This document shows, piece after piece, positions 1 through 6,958 of a stretch of DNA of 9,764 bases. Position 1 is the first letter of the stretch; every line of letters starts with the position of its first letter. The notes under the pieces were generated by a model that made no database searches, had not been told where the DNA came from, and saw only the letters and a list, made by a program, of their open reading frames with translations. Position numbers and translations under genes: made by a program. Where the stretch lies: assembly GCA_001769005.1 (NCBI GenBank), contig MENE01000143.1, positions 7,109-16,872 of the forward strand, written 5' to 3'. This stretch comes from Bacteroidetes bacterium GWA2_31_9b. GTDB lineage: Bacteria; Bacteroidota; Bacteroidia; Bacteroidales; UBA12077.

Positions 1-66
1 CCATTGCTGCGTGGTGATGGGAGGAAATTCATCGAACAATTTTATCTTTTTTGTTTTGTCTGCCAT
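1..66 (-). CDS. mutA: Methylmalonyl-CoA mutase small subunit, N-terminal fragment (partial, cut by window edge)
   Basis: On the minus strand an ATG at 66-64 opens a frame that stays open to the window edge for 22 codons. The protein starts MADKTKK and continues with LFDEFPPITTQQW. The LF-x-EFPP-[VI]-[ST]-T-x-x-W pattern is typical of the very N-terminus of bacterial methylmalonyl-CoA mutase small (beta) subunits, which pair with the B12-binding large subunit to interconvert succinyl-CoA and (R)-methylmalonyl-CoA in the propionate pathway. Only the N-terminal tag is visible, so the family call rests on this short motif and the rest of the gene lies outside the window. There is no clear Shine-Dalgarno site before the ATG, as is common in Bacteroidota. 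A large-subunit gene would be expected next to it, beyond the left edge. Confidence 0.72.
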   Translation of the reverse strand, partial: MADKTKKIKLFDEFPPITTQQW

Positions 67-92
67 AACAAATTGTTAAAATTAATTTTTTG

Positions 93-100
93 CAAAATTA
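93..100 (-). promoter_or_regulatory. Candidate Bacteroidota -7 box for the mutase gene
   Basis: Read on the minus strand this is TAATTTTG, an exact match to the TAnnTTTG -7 consensus, 26 bases before the mutA ATG. No TTG or TTTG is found at the expected distance upstream (about 119-125), so half of the promoter is missing and the match could be chance in AT-rich DNA. Confidence 0.35.
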
Positions 101-164
101 GTTCTTTTCAATTTATAATGAATGCTTTTAAACAGTTTTTGATTTATAGTATACGATTAGTTAA

Positions 165-202
165 AAAAATAATACATCCTGGATTTAAGATGTATTATTT
201 TT
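165..202 (-). terminator. Rho-independent terminator after the lipoprotein gene
   Basis: Positions 165-178 and 189-202 form a perfect 14-bp inverted repeat (outer AAAAATAATACATC) with a 10-base loop. It begins 19 bases after the lipoprotein stop codon. On the minus strand the stem runs into an uninterrupted T7 tract (169-163), which is the layout of an intrinsic terminator. The A/T ends of the stem are symmetrical, so it could also stop transcription on the plus strand. The stem is AT-rich, hence not very stable. Confidence 0.75.
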
Positions 203-221
203 ATGCATTATTATATAATAT

Positions 222-980
222 TTATTGCAAATATATTGCGTGAGATAATAAAGTAAGATTAATAAAATAATATTTTTTAGAACTCTGAGTTGTTGAATCT
301 ACATAGTATGCAAAAAGTCTGAAAGTTACTCCCGGATTTTGATCTGAACCATAAAGATCTGAAACATCAGATGCTTTGAATGTGCATGACAATGTTCCTG
401 GATCAAGTTCTTTTGTTAAATATTTACCATCGCCATAATTCGTTCCACCATATTCAAGCTCAGCATATAATGTATATGCATTTTCTGTGTTTCCAATCCA
501 GCTAACAATAACATCTGAACCTTTTGGATAGGTACTCCAAGAATCAATATCAATACCTGTTACCTGAACAAATGTATTGCATGAATCAATAAAAGCAGGA
601 ACGCTTGAATTTCCTCCAATATTCCAAATAGCTCTGGTTGCATCTGTACTACCGCCCCAGTATGAACCATAAAGATTTGATAATGTTTGTTCATTACAAA
701 CGACAACACCTCCACCTTCAGATGAAAATTGAGATGCACCTGCGGTATTTAGAAAAACGGCAGTAGTTATTAATGAAAAGTTATAATATGTAGGATTGTC
801 AGTATTTATTGGTAATCCAGAACTCTGTGCGCGCAAATACCCGTAAGAATCTTCAAATACAGGATCTTTTACTCCACTTTCATTTGAAACTATGTTTAAT
901 GTTTCTTCATCACAATTCATAAAACTAATTATGATTACTGAAAAAAAGGCTATTATTGAGCCAGAGATTTTAATTTTCAT
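222..980 (-). CDS. Hypothetical lipoprotein, no recognised family
   Basis: A 252-residue protein with a type II signal-like N-terminus: Lys at 2 and 4, a hydrophobic stretch at about 8-21 and a cysteine at 23 (SFMNC). The lipobox is weak because -3 is Phe and -1 is Asn, but the residues after Cys23 (DEE) are acidic, as in the surface-export signals described for Bacteroidota lipoproteins. The remainder is rich in Ser, Thr, Gly, Asn, Asp and aromatic residues and looks like an all-beta secreted domain. It contains two further cysteines in the middle (near CNEQT and DSCNTF) and one near SCTFK. I recognise no catalytic motif or family. It sits alone: 134 bases separate it from the kinase gene upstream, and a strong hairpin follows it. 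The ATG at 980-978 is chosen because it directly precedes the signal peptide. An envelope or surface role is inference only. Confidence 0.8.
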   Translation of the reverse strand: MKIKISGSIIAFFSVIIISFMNCDEETLNIVSNESGVKDPVFEDSYGYLRAQSSGLPINTDNPTYYNFSLITTAVFLNTAGASQFSSEGGGVVVCNEQTLSNLYGSYWGGSTDATRAIWNIGGNSSVPAFIDSCNTFVQVTGIDIDSWSTYPKGSDVIVSWIGNTENAYTLYAELEYGGTNYGDGKYLTKELDPGTLSCTFKASDVSDLYGSDQNPGVTFRLFAYYVDSTTQSSKKYYFINLTLLSHAIYLQ

Positions 981-1032
981 TTTTTAATGTTTAGTTTTTA
1001 AATTTTATTAAAACTAATGAAAATTAAATTAA

Positions 1033-1065
1033 CAAAAAGATGCTATTAAGCAGTTGGTTAACAAA
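1033..1065 (-). promoter_or_regulatory. Candidate promoter of the lipoprotein gene
   Basis: On the minus strand, TTTG (1065-1062), a 21-base spacer and TCTTTTTG (1040-1033) resemble the Bacteroidota TTTG-N19-21-TAnnTTTG promoter with a single mismatch (C for A in the -7 box). Transcription would start near 1026, giving an untranslated leader of about 45 bases before the ATG at 980. Confidence 0.35.
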
Positions 1066-1114
1066 ATAGATTGGTAATAAATAATATTAAACACTGAGAA
1101 TGGCAGGAAAATTA

Positions 1115-2389
1115 CTATTCTGAATATCTTGGTAATTTTATAAAGAACCGACTCCCTTTTCCTATTTCACTTTCGACCCATAATTTTCCACCCATTTTTT
1201 CTATAAATTCATAGCAAATAATTAATCCAAGACCTGTTCCTTTTTCGTTATTTGTTCCAATAGTTGTGGTGCTTTTCTCTACTTTAAAAAGATTTTTTAA
1301 TTTTTCTTCTTCCATTCCCACTCCTGTATCGGATATACAGATTGTAAGAAAACCGTTATGTTCACTTTTATTTGTTTCGTCGTTTTGATGTAATACGATT
1401 TCAAATTTTATTTCTCCCACCTGGGGAGTGAACTTAATTGCATTCGACAATAAATTTCGGATTACTGTATTTAACATATTTAGATCTGTAAAAACAAAAG
1501 TTCCATCCATTATATTATTTTTGACACGAATTTTTTTATAATCCATGTTATTCTTTAGAAGGACTATGTTAGATTCAATAATATCTTTCAATTTTATAAT
1601 TTCAGGCCGTATAATAATTCTACCTGTCTGAGATCTTGCCCATTGTAATAGGTTTTGTAATAAATCGTATGTTTGCTGGGTTGTTTGATTTAACATGTTA
1701 ATCATTTCTTTAGTTTCTTTTAAAGAATATGATTCAATTTTCTCAGATAAAAGAGAAGTATATCCCAGTAACAAAGAGAATGGATTAATTAAATCGTGGG
1801 CAAGTATTGTAAAAAATTTATCTTTAGTTGCAACCAGTTCTTGTAATTGTTGTTTTTGTTTTTCAATTTCCAGATTTTTTTCAGAAACTGATGTAAATGC
1901 TTCTTGAATTTCGATATGCTGATTTATAAGTTTGGAATGTATTCTTTCTTTTTCACTTATTTCGTTAAGTGTTTTATAACGTAAATGAATTAGATCGTTA
2001 ATTTGATTATATATTTCACTACGATTTTCAATGGCAATTAAAGCGCTGTATTTATTTTCAGCAATACGTATCGATGAAATGGTTACCTGGTAATAAAATT
2101 CAGTTTCGGAATTGTTTCTTGTAAAAAGTGTTTTATGTAATTTTGCCGAAAGAACCACTGGTGGTCCACCTTTGAAAACTGGATTTATCCGGGATTTATA
2201 TGATTCTTTTCCAAAATTGGGAAATACCTCTTCTAGTTTTTTATTTATTATTTCTTCTTTTTCAACTCCGGTAAGTGATTCAAGCGATTTGTTCCAATAA
2301 ATTACTTTAAAGGTATCATCTATAATAAAATAACCTTCAGGAAAGTAGTCTAGAGCATAATATAAATCAGTATTTATAAATTTTGACAT
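1115..2389 (-). CDS. Cytoplasmic PAS-domain sensor histidine kinase
   Basis: A 424-residue kinase without a membrane segment, so probably a cytoplasmic sensor. Residues about 10-125 form a PAS domain (FIIDDTFKVIYWNKSLESLTG is its core, here at 21-41). A polar coiled-coil linker follows at about 125-190. The HisKA dimerisation domain carries the phospho-acceptor in AHDLINPF (His198). The ATP-binding domain shows the N box RNLLSNAIKF (Asn312 and Asn316), the G1 box DTGVG (354-358) and the G2 box GTGLGL (384-389), and ends GGKLWVES...GSRFFIKLP. All catalytic elements are intact. It starts only 9 bases after the CheC stop and is the last gene of a three-gene operon, so the natural partner of His198 is the response regulator at 3017-3388. 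The signal sensed by the PAS domain is unknown; no cofactor-binding residues can be assigned with confidence. Confidence 0.92.
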   Translation of the reverse strand: MSKFINTDLYYALDYFPEGYFIIDDTFKVIYWNKSLESLTGVEKEEIINKKLEEVFPNFGKESYKSRINPVFKGGPPVVLSAKLHKTLFTRNNSETEFYYQVTISSIRIAENKYSALIAIENRSEIYNQINDLIHLRYKTLNEISEKERIHSKLINQHIEIQEAFTSVSEKNLEIEKQKQQLQELVATKDKFFTILAHDLINPFSLLLGYTSLLSEKIESYSLKETKEMINMLNQTTQQTYDLLQNLLQWARSQTGRIIIRPEIIKLKDIIESNIVLLKNNMDYKKIRVKNNIMDGTFVFTDLNMLNTVIRNLLSNAIKFTPQVGEIKFEIVLHQNDETNKSEHNGFLTICISDTGVGMEEEKLKNLFKVEKSTTTIGTNNEKGTGLGLIICYEFIEKMGGKLWVESEIGKGSRFFIKLPRYSE

Positions 2390-2398
2390 AAATCACTT

Positions 2399-3013
2399 TT
2401 ATAAAAGATTTTTCTCATAATAAATTTGAATTTTTTCAATCAGTGTGTTGAATGATTTAACCCTGAAAAATATTGCAAAATTTCCACGTGCTTCAAACTC
2501 TTCTATTTTAAAATGAGTTTTTGCAAATAAAATGGTCGATTCATTTTTTATCATTTCTTCAGGAATAATTATATTTCTTGAACCTTGTTCGTAACTGGGA
2601 ACAATGTAATCAAGATTAATATTTAACATATTACTAAGGGTTCCCATAACCGCATTAATAATAACATTGCCAATTTCTGAAAGTATATCAATTCGAAGCG
2701 AATCCATATCTATACTGGTTCCACTTCTACCAATAAAAGCATTTACAAGCTTTGCAGCATGATCCGATGATAGTATTAATTTTGAAAACCCTGTAAGATC
2801 TCCATTAAAAGGTAAAGTAATTACAGCATAATTTTCATCTTCGAAATAATCCACAAAATCTTGATATTCTGAAAACTGAATAATCTTTACTTCTGGAACT
2901 TCAAGTGTAATATGGGTTTGAATCATCGTATTAAGTACATCTGCACTTTTTCCGACACCAATATTGATAATTTCTTTTAGAATCTCAATTTGTAAGGGGT
3001 TAAGAATATTCAT
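2399..3013 (-). CDS. cheC: CheC-type CheY-P phosphatase
   Basis: A 204-residue protein matching CheC in length and layout. CheC/CheX/FliY proteins dephosphorylate CheY-P using a Glu and an Asn per active site. Both sites are complete: E14-I-I-N17 and E113-I-G-N116, each followed by exactly 22 residues and then proline (P40 and P139), which is the E-x2-N-x22-P signature. Two similar halves (about 8-95 and 105-200) give the usual pseudo-twofold fold. The gene lies between the response regulator (3 bases between that stop and this ATG) and the kinase (9 bases to its ATG), so translation of all three is probably linked. CheC is normally seen beside CheD and chemotaxis genes, none of which is in this window; here its likely substrate is the neighbouring receiver protein. 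CheX or FliY relatives are alternatives, but the double motif favours CheC. Confidence 0.88.
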   Translation of the reverse strand: MNILNPLQIEILKEIINIGVGKSADVLNTMIQTHITLEVPEVKIIQFSEYQDFVDYFEDENYAVITLPFNGDLTGFSKLILSSDHAAKLVNAFIGRSGTSIDMDSLRIDILSEIGNVIINAVMGTLSNMLNINLDYIVPSYEQGSRNIIIPEEMIKNESTILFAKTHFKIEEFEARGNFAIFFRVKSFNTLIEKIQIYYEKNLL

Positions 3014-3016
3014 TTT

Positions 3017-3388
3017 TTAACTTTTTAAGATTGAAAGTACTTTATCAAGAATGATTTCTTTTTGAATGGGTTTATTTATAAACTCATTAATTCCTAATTG
3101 CATTGCTTTTTCTTTAGTAGTTATTTGAATATCAGCAGTACAAAAAAGTATAGGAAAATTAAGATTTAACTCTTTCAACCTTCTTAAAACATTTAACCCA
3201 TCCATAACAGGCATCACTGAATCCAGAATTAATAAATCAGGTGTTTCATTCTCTATAGCTAGTAAAACTTCTTCGCCATTTGCAAATTCAGAAATTTTAA
3301 TATTCTCAATGTTTTTAATAATATTGATAATAAACATTCTTGTAACTGTTGAATCATCAGCAATATAAATTTTTCTATCTCTATTCAT
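3017..3388 (-). CDS. Single-domain CheY-like response regulator
   Basis: A 123-residue receiver domain with no output domain, like CheY. Key residues are present: acidic pair Asp11-Asp12 (IADDS), phospho-acceptor Asp56 (LILDSVMPVMDG), Thr84 (FCTAD), the aromatic switch position Phe103 and Lys106-Pro107 (FINKP). It is the first gene of the operon with the CheC phosphatase and the PAS kinase, so phosphorylation by the kinase and removal of phosphate by CheC is the simplest scheme. Lacking a DNA-binding or enzymatic domain, it must act through protein contact with a partner that is not visible here. Calling it CheY in the flagellar sense is not justified, since no motility gene is nearby. The ATG at 3388-3386 is preceded by no clear Shine-Dalgarno site. 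Confidence 0.9.
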   Translation of the reverse strand: MNRDRKIYIADDSTVTRMFIINIIKNIENIKISEFANGEEVLLAIENETPDLLILDSVMPVMDGLNVLRRLKELNLNFPILFCTADIQITTKEKAMQLGINEFINKPIQKEIILDKVLSILKS

Positions 3389-3741
3389 AAGAAAATTGGA
3401 TTTTATTTATTCGATAAAATTAATTGAATTATTTGGGTTCTAATATAAATATATCGAGTTCTGGATTTAAAATCAAACTTTAATTTTTTTTTTTGATAAA
3501 TAGATTTTTATGTTAGGTTATTTAAGAAATAATTAATTGCATTTAATCGTTTAAATGGTTTAAAAAATGTAAAAAAAATTTTTTTTTTTTTGATTTTTAT
3601 TGAAGCTATTTAATTAATTAATTACATTCGCATTAATGATATTAGGGCTGCTTAAAGAAAAGTCAGATTTTTGCTGAAAAAATCTTTTAACTATTGAGTG
3701 CTTTCATAGTTAAGTTTTCTTGAGCAGCCTTTTATAGTATT
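3389..3741. other. Gene-free region with A/T tracts between the signalling operon and fumC
   Basis: No coding frame is visible in these 353 bases. The half next to the response regulator must hold the operon promoter, but I find no convincing TTTG...TAnnTTTG pair; the nearest -7-like site is AAAGTTTG on the minus strand (3481-3474), without a matching -33. There are long homopolymer tracts: T10 or more around 3484-3494 and A8 followed by T13 at 3571-3591. The direct repeat GTTTAAA occurs at about 3550-3566. The part next to fumC holds the folded element described separately. Confidence 0.7.
3646..3733 (+). other. Three-helix structured element (candidate ncRNA, 3' UTR structure or terminator)
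   Basis: Three nested inverted repeats fit one three-way junction. The closing helix pairs 3646-3661 (GGCTGCTTAAAGAAAA) with 3715-3729 (TTTTCTTGAGCAGCC) with one bulged A and one T-G pair. Inside it are two hairpins: 3665-3672 (AGATTTTT) with 3678-3685, 5-base loop, and 3687-3694 (TTAACTAT) with 3706-3713, 11-base loop, extendable by a T-G pair at 3686/3714. Both T-G pairs become A-C mismatches in a minus-strand transcript, so the plus-strand RNA folds better, and TTTT follows the last helix on that strand. Yet the neighbouring fumC gene is on the minus strand and ends only 12 bases away. It may be the fumC terminator, a small plus-strand RNA, or a short repeated element. The fold is worked out by eye. 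Confidence 0.5.
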
Positions 3742-5127
3742 TCATTTGCCTGTCATATTCTTTGGATTTACCCAGTTATCAAAGTCTTTCTCATTTACAT
3801 AACCTAGCTCAATTGCTGCTTCTTTAAGTGTTTTGTTTTCTTTATGAGCTTTCTTTGCAATTTCCGCAGCTTTGTCGTAACCAATATGTGTATTTAATGC
3901 TGTAACAAGCATTAATGAGTTTTGTAAATGTTTTGAAATATTTGTAAGGTTAGGTTCAATACCAATTACACAATTTTCAGTAAACGAGTTGCAAGCATCA
4001 CCAATTAATGTAGCCGATTCAATAAAATTTTTAATGATAAGAGGTTTAAAAACATTGAGCTCGAAATGCCCACTCATTCCACCAATATTTATAGCCACGT
4101 CATTTCCAAATACTTGAGCACAAACCATAGTTAATGCTTCTGCTTGTGTTGGATTTACTTTTCCTGGCATTATGGATGATCCTGGTTCGTTTTCAGGAAG
4201 ATTCAGTTCACTAATTCCACAGCGTGGACCTGAACCTAATAATCGTATATCGTTTGCTATTTTCATTAAGCTCGCAGCTAATGTTTTCAATGCTCCATGT
4301 GATTCTACAAAGGCATCGTGCGATGCTAATGCTTCAAATTTATTTTCAGCAGTTTTAAAAGGCAATCCAGTTAAGGATGCAATTTCTTTTGCAACTTCTA
4401 TATCAAATCCTTTTGGGGCATTGAGCCCTGTTCCGACAGCTGTTCCTCCTAATGCGAGTTCGGATAGGTGAGGGAGAGTATTTTTTAATGCTCGCATACC
4501 ATGATCAAGCTGAGAAACATAACCTGAAAATTCTTGACCCAATGTTAATGGTGTTGCGTCCATTAAATGCGTACGACCCGTTTTTAAAATATCTTTCCAT
4601 GCATCACTTTTTATTTTTAGTGCATCACGAAGTTTTTCTACTGATGGTATTGTTATATCTAATAAAATTTTATATGCGGCAATATGCATGGTAGTAGGAA
4701 AAGTATCGTTTGATGATTGCGATTTATTCACATCATCATTCGGGTGAATGAAGCATTTACCTTCAGCTAACTTATTCCCGGAAAGAACATGTGCCCGGTT
4801 CGAAATCACTTCATTTACATTCATGTTTGTTTGTGTTCCCGATCCTGTTTGCCATATAACTAATGGAAACTGGTCGTTTAGTTGTCCGGAAATAATTTCA
4901 TCACAAACCTTACTAATTAAATCTTTTTTATTTTCATCTAATATTCCAAGCTTGTAGTTTACCAAAGCTGCAGCTTTTTTAAGATATCCAAAAGCATGAA
5001 TTATTTCAATCGGCATTTGTGAATTACCAATTTTGAAATTCATCAGCGATCGTTGTGTTTGAGCACCCCAATATTTGTCGGATGGAACTTCAACCGAGCC
5101 CATAGAATCATATTCTGTTCTGTACAT
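3742..5127 (-). CDS. fumC: Fumarate hydratase class II (iron-free)
   Basis: A complete 461-residue class II fumarase, the usual length for FumC, converting fumarate and (S)-malate as a homotetramer in the cytoplasm. The N-terminus has the family pattern RTEYDSMGSVEVP...YWGAQTQRS. Substrate-site segments are visible: GSGTQTNMNVNEV (95-107), SQSSNDTFPT (136-145), GRTH with the catalytic histidine at 187, and the superfamily signature GSSIMPGKVNP (316-326), which supplies the catalytic serine loop. No cysteine cluster ligands are needed, so the enzyme resists oxygen and works without iron. Aspartase and argininosuccinate lyase share the fold, but the TGSGTQTNMNVNEV and HPNDDVN segments are those of fumarases. 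It lies 103 bases downstream of the class I fumarase gene on the same strand; the hairpin between them may separate or attenuate expression. GAAAG just before the ATG is a weak ribosome-binding site. Confidence 0.96.
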   Translation of the reverse strand: MYRTEYDSMGSVEVPSDKYWGAQTQRSLMNFKIGNSQMPIEIIHAFGYLKKAAALVNYKLGILDENKKDLISKVCDEIISGQLNDQFPLVIWQTGSGTQTNMNVNEVISNRAHVLSGNKLAEGKCFIHPNDDVNKSQSSNDTFPTTMHIAAYKILLDITIPSVEKLRDALKIKSDAWKDILKTGRTHLMDATPLTLGQEFSGYVSQLDHGMRALKNTLPHLSELALGGTAVGTGLNAPKGFDIEVAKEIASLTGLPFKTAENKFEALASHDAFVESHGALKTLAASLMKIANDIRLLGSGPRCGISELNLPENEPGSSIMPGKVNPTQAEALTMVCAQVFGNDVAINIGGMSGHFELNVFKPLIIKNFIESATLIGDACNSFTENCVIGIEPNLTNISKHLQNSLMLVTALNTHIGYDKAAEIAKKAHKENKTLKEAAIELGYVNEKDFDNWVNPKNMTGK

Positions 5128-5167
5128 TTTCTTTCGTTTAAGTATTTATTAAACAAACTGAAAATAA

Positions 5168-5208
5168 AATGGTTTGAAATGCACTATTAAAATACAGATC
5201 AAACCATT
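5168..5208 (-). terminator. Hairpin between the two fumarase genes
   Basis: AATGGTTTGA at 5168-5177 and its exact reverse complement TCAAACCATT at 5199-5208 form a perfect 10-bp stem with a 21-base loop. On the minus strand the stem starts 22 bases after the class I fumarase stop and is followed by TTTATTTTC, a short interrupted U tract. A partial terminator or attenuator that lowers fumC expression relative to the class I gene is the simplest reading. The long loop makes the hairpin weak, so an operator or a processing site remains possible. Confidence 0.5.
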
Positions 5209-5230
5209 CATTTAATTGTTTTTTTGCGTA

Positions 5231-6850
5231 TTATCCCATCATTCTGTAAAAATCATTTCCTTTATCATCAACCAGAATAAATGCTGGAAAATCTTTTACA
5301 TCAATTTTGTAAATAGCTTCCATTCCCAATTCAGGATATTCGAGCAATTCAACATTAGTTATATTTTCTTTAGCTAAAAGGGCTGCAGGTCCGCCAATAC
5401 TTCCTAAATAGAATCCACCATATTTTTTACATGCATCAGTAACAGCCTGACTGCGGTTTCCTTTGGCTATCATAATCAAGCTGCCTCCAAGACTTTGGAA
5501 TAAATCTACGTAAGAGTCCATTCTTCCGGCAGTAGTTGGGCCAAATGATCCTGCTGGCATTCCTTTTGGTGTTTTTGCTGGTCCTGCATAATAAATAGGA
5601 TGATCTTTAATATATTGAGGCAATCCTTCTCCATTATCGATTCGTTCTTTAAGCTTAGCATGAGCAATATCTCTCCCTACAATTATGGTTCCGTTGAGTG
5701 ATAATCTTGTTCCAACAGAATGTTTTGATATTTCTGCTAAAATCTTTTTCATGGGTTGATTCAAATCAATTGTAGCTCCTCCCGATTCATCTGCCTTTCG
5801 GTATTTTTCAGGAATAAATTTACCTGGATTACTTTCCATTTTTTCAATCCAGATTCCATCTTTGTTTATTTTAGCTTTAATATTACGGTCGGCAGCACAT
5901 GAAACACCCATTCCAACAGGACACGAAGCCCCATGTCTTGGTAAACGTACAATACGAATATCCAATGCAAAATATTTACCACCAAACTGAGCTCCAATTC
6001 CTAATTTGTATGCTGCATTTAAAATTTTATTTTCAAGTTCAATATCACGAAAAGCTTGGCCTCCATCATTTCCTTTTGTTGGTAAATAATCAAGGTATTT
6101 TGCTGATGCAAGTTTAACCGTTTTTAAACACGATTCAGCCGAAGTTCCCCCTATAACAAATGCAACATGATAAGGTGGGCATGCAGCTGTACCAAGCGAT
6201 TTTAATTTTTCAACCAAAAAATTTTCAAGCTTTTCAGGATTTAATAGGGCCTTCGTTTCCTGATAAAGAGTTGCTTTATTTGCTGAACCACCTCCCTTTG
6301 CTATAAAAAGAAACTTATATTCATCTCCATCTGTTGCATAAATATCGATTTGTGCGGGAAGATTTGTGCCTGAATTTTTTTCCTTGTACATATCCAAAGG
6401 AATGGTTTGTGAATATCGCAAATTTTCTTCGGTATATGTTTTATAAACTCCTTTCGAAAGAGCTTCTTCGTCGTTTCCTCCAGTCCATATTTTCTGACCT
6501 TTTTTTGCTACAATAGTTGCAGTACCTGTATCCTGGCAAAATGGCAATACTCCTTTAGCCGACACCTCTGCATTTCGAAGCAAAGAAAGTGCAACATATT
6601 TATCGTTTTCACTTGCTTCAGGGTCATCAAGAATGGCAGCAACTTGTTTCACATGTTCTGTACGAAGCATAAAAGACGTATCGCGTATAGCAGTATGTGC
6701 TAATTTTGTTAACCCTTCAGGTTCTATCTTTATGATTGTTTCTCCTTCAAATTTTGAAACGGTAACATGATCTTTGGTAAGTAAATAGTATTCGGTTTCA
6801 TCTTTTCCTAGAGGGAAAGGTTCCTGATAATTAAATTCTGGTGTTGCCAT
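5231..6850 (-). CDS. Fumarate hydratase class I ([4Fe-4S], FumA/FumB type)
   Basis: A 539-residue single-chain class I fumarase with N- and C-terminal domains fused as in E. coli FumA/FumB. Three cysteines occupy the positions of the [4Fe-4S] ligands: Cys105 (LPFCQDTGT), Cys224 (TAACPPYH) and Cys318 (GVSCAADRN), the same numbers as reported for E. coli FumA. The C-terminal domain shows KGMPAGSFGPTTAGRMDSY (429-447), the conserved loop of Fumerase_C. The enzyme interconverts fumarate and (S)-malate and is damaged by oxygen or superoxide. The frame is open 24 codons further upstream, but the ATG at 6850-6848 is chosen because AAAGG (6862-6858) lies 7 bases before it and the protein then begins like its family. 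The class II gene follows 103 bases downstream. I found no good promoter before it, so it may depend on a signal within the decayed gene region. Confidence 0.95.
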   Translation of the reverse strand: MATPEFNYQEPFPLGKDETEYYLLTKDHVTVSKFEGETIIKIEPEGLTKLAHTAIRDTSFMLRTEHVKQVAAILDDPEASENDKYVALSLLRNAEVSAKGVLPFCQDTGTATIVAKKGQKIWTGGNDEEALSKGVYKTYTEENLRYSQTIPLDMYKEKNSGTNLPAQIDIYATDGDEYKFLFIAKGGGSANKATLYQETKALLNPEKLENFLVEKLKSLGTAACPPYHVAFVIGGTSAESCLKTVKLASAKYLDYLPTKGNDGGQAFRDIELENKILNAAYKLGIGAQFGGKYFALDIRIVRLPRHGASCPVGMGVSCAADRNIKAKINKDGIWIEKMESNPGKFIPEKYRKADESGGATIDLNQPMKKILAEISKHSVGTRLSLNGTIIVGRDIAHAKLKERIDNGEGLPQYIKDHPIYYAGPAKTPKGMPAGSFGPTTAGRMDSYVDLFQSLGGSLIMIAKGNRSQAVTDACKKYGGFYLGSIGGPAALLAKENITNVELLEYPELGMEAIYKIDVKDFPAFILVDDKGNDFYRMMG

Positions 6851-6857
6851 TTTGATA

Positions 6858-6862
6858 CCTTT
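6858..6862 (-). promoter_or_regulatory. Ribosome-binding site that sets the class I fumarase start
   Basis: On the minus strand AAAGG is followed by 7 bases and the ATG at 6850. It is the clearest Shine-Dalgarno-like site in the window, where most genes lack one, and it argues against the upstream in-frame ATG codons at 6922 and 6898. Confidence 0.6.
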
Positions 6863-6958
6863 TAAGTTTGTTTTTAATAAAAAAGTGTTAATACACATAT
6901 AAACAGAACTGAAAAGATACAAAAATTATAATAAGGTATCAATATGTTTTATAATATC

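Noticed and set aside
4..243. Plus-strand open frame of 79 codons
   Set aside because: It runs antisense over the mutase start and straight through the terminator hairpin, and its product is a low-complexity, AT-driven sequence with no family features.
1115..3388. A chemotaxis gene cluster
   Set aside because: There is no CheA, CheW, CheB, CheR, CheD or receptor gene; the kinase has an ordinary HisKA domain, not a CheA-type Hpt domain.
3474..3481. Promoter -7 box (AAAGTTTG on minus) for the response-regulator operon
   Set aside because: One mismatch in the -7 box and no TTG or TTTG at 19-21 bases upstream.
3646..3733. Integron attC site as an explanation of the folded element
   Set aside because: The ends lack the RYYYAAC/GTTRRRY core sites, there is no cassette array or integrase nearby, and the element has two internal hairpins instead of a single imperfect stem.
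3646..3733. Miniature transposon as an explanation of the folded element
   Set aside because: The terminal repeats are short and the flanking bases show no convincing target-site duplication; without other copies it cannot be claimed, though a genome search could revive it.
4172..4957. Several plus-strand open frames opposite fumC
   Set aside because: They are antisense shadows of a strongly conserved enzyme gene and show no family features or ribosome-binding sites.
6851..6922. N-terminal extension of the class I fumarase by 24 residues (ATG at 6922)
   Set aside because: The extension has no family counterpart, and the Shine-Dalgarno site AAAGG sits correctly for the ATG at 6850; cysteine numbering with that start also matches E. 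coli FumA.
6920..6927. Promoter -7 box (AATTTTTG on minus) for the class I fumarase
   Set aside because: One mismatch and no -33 partner at the right distance; in such AT-rich DNA this is expected by chance.
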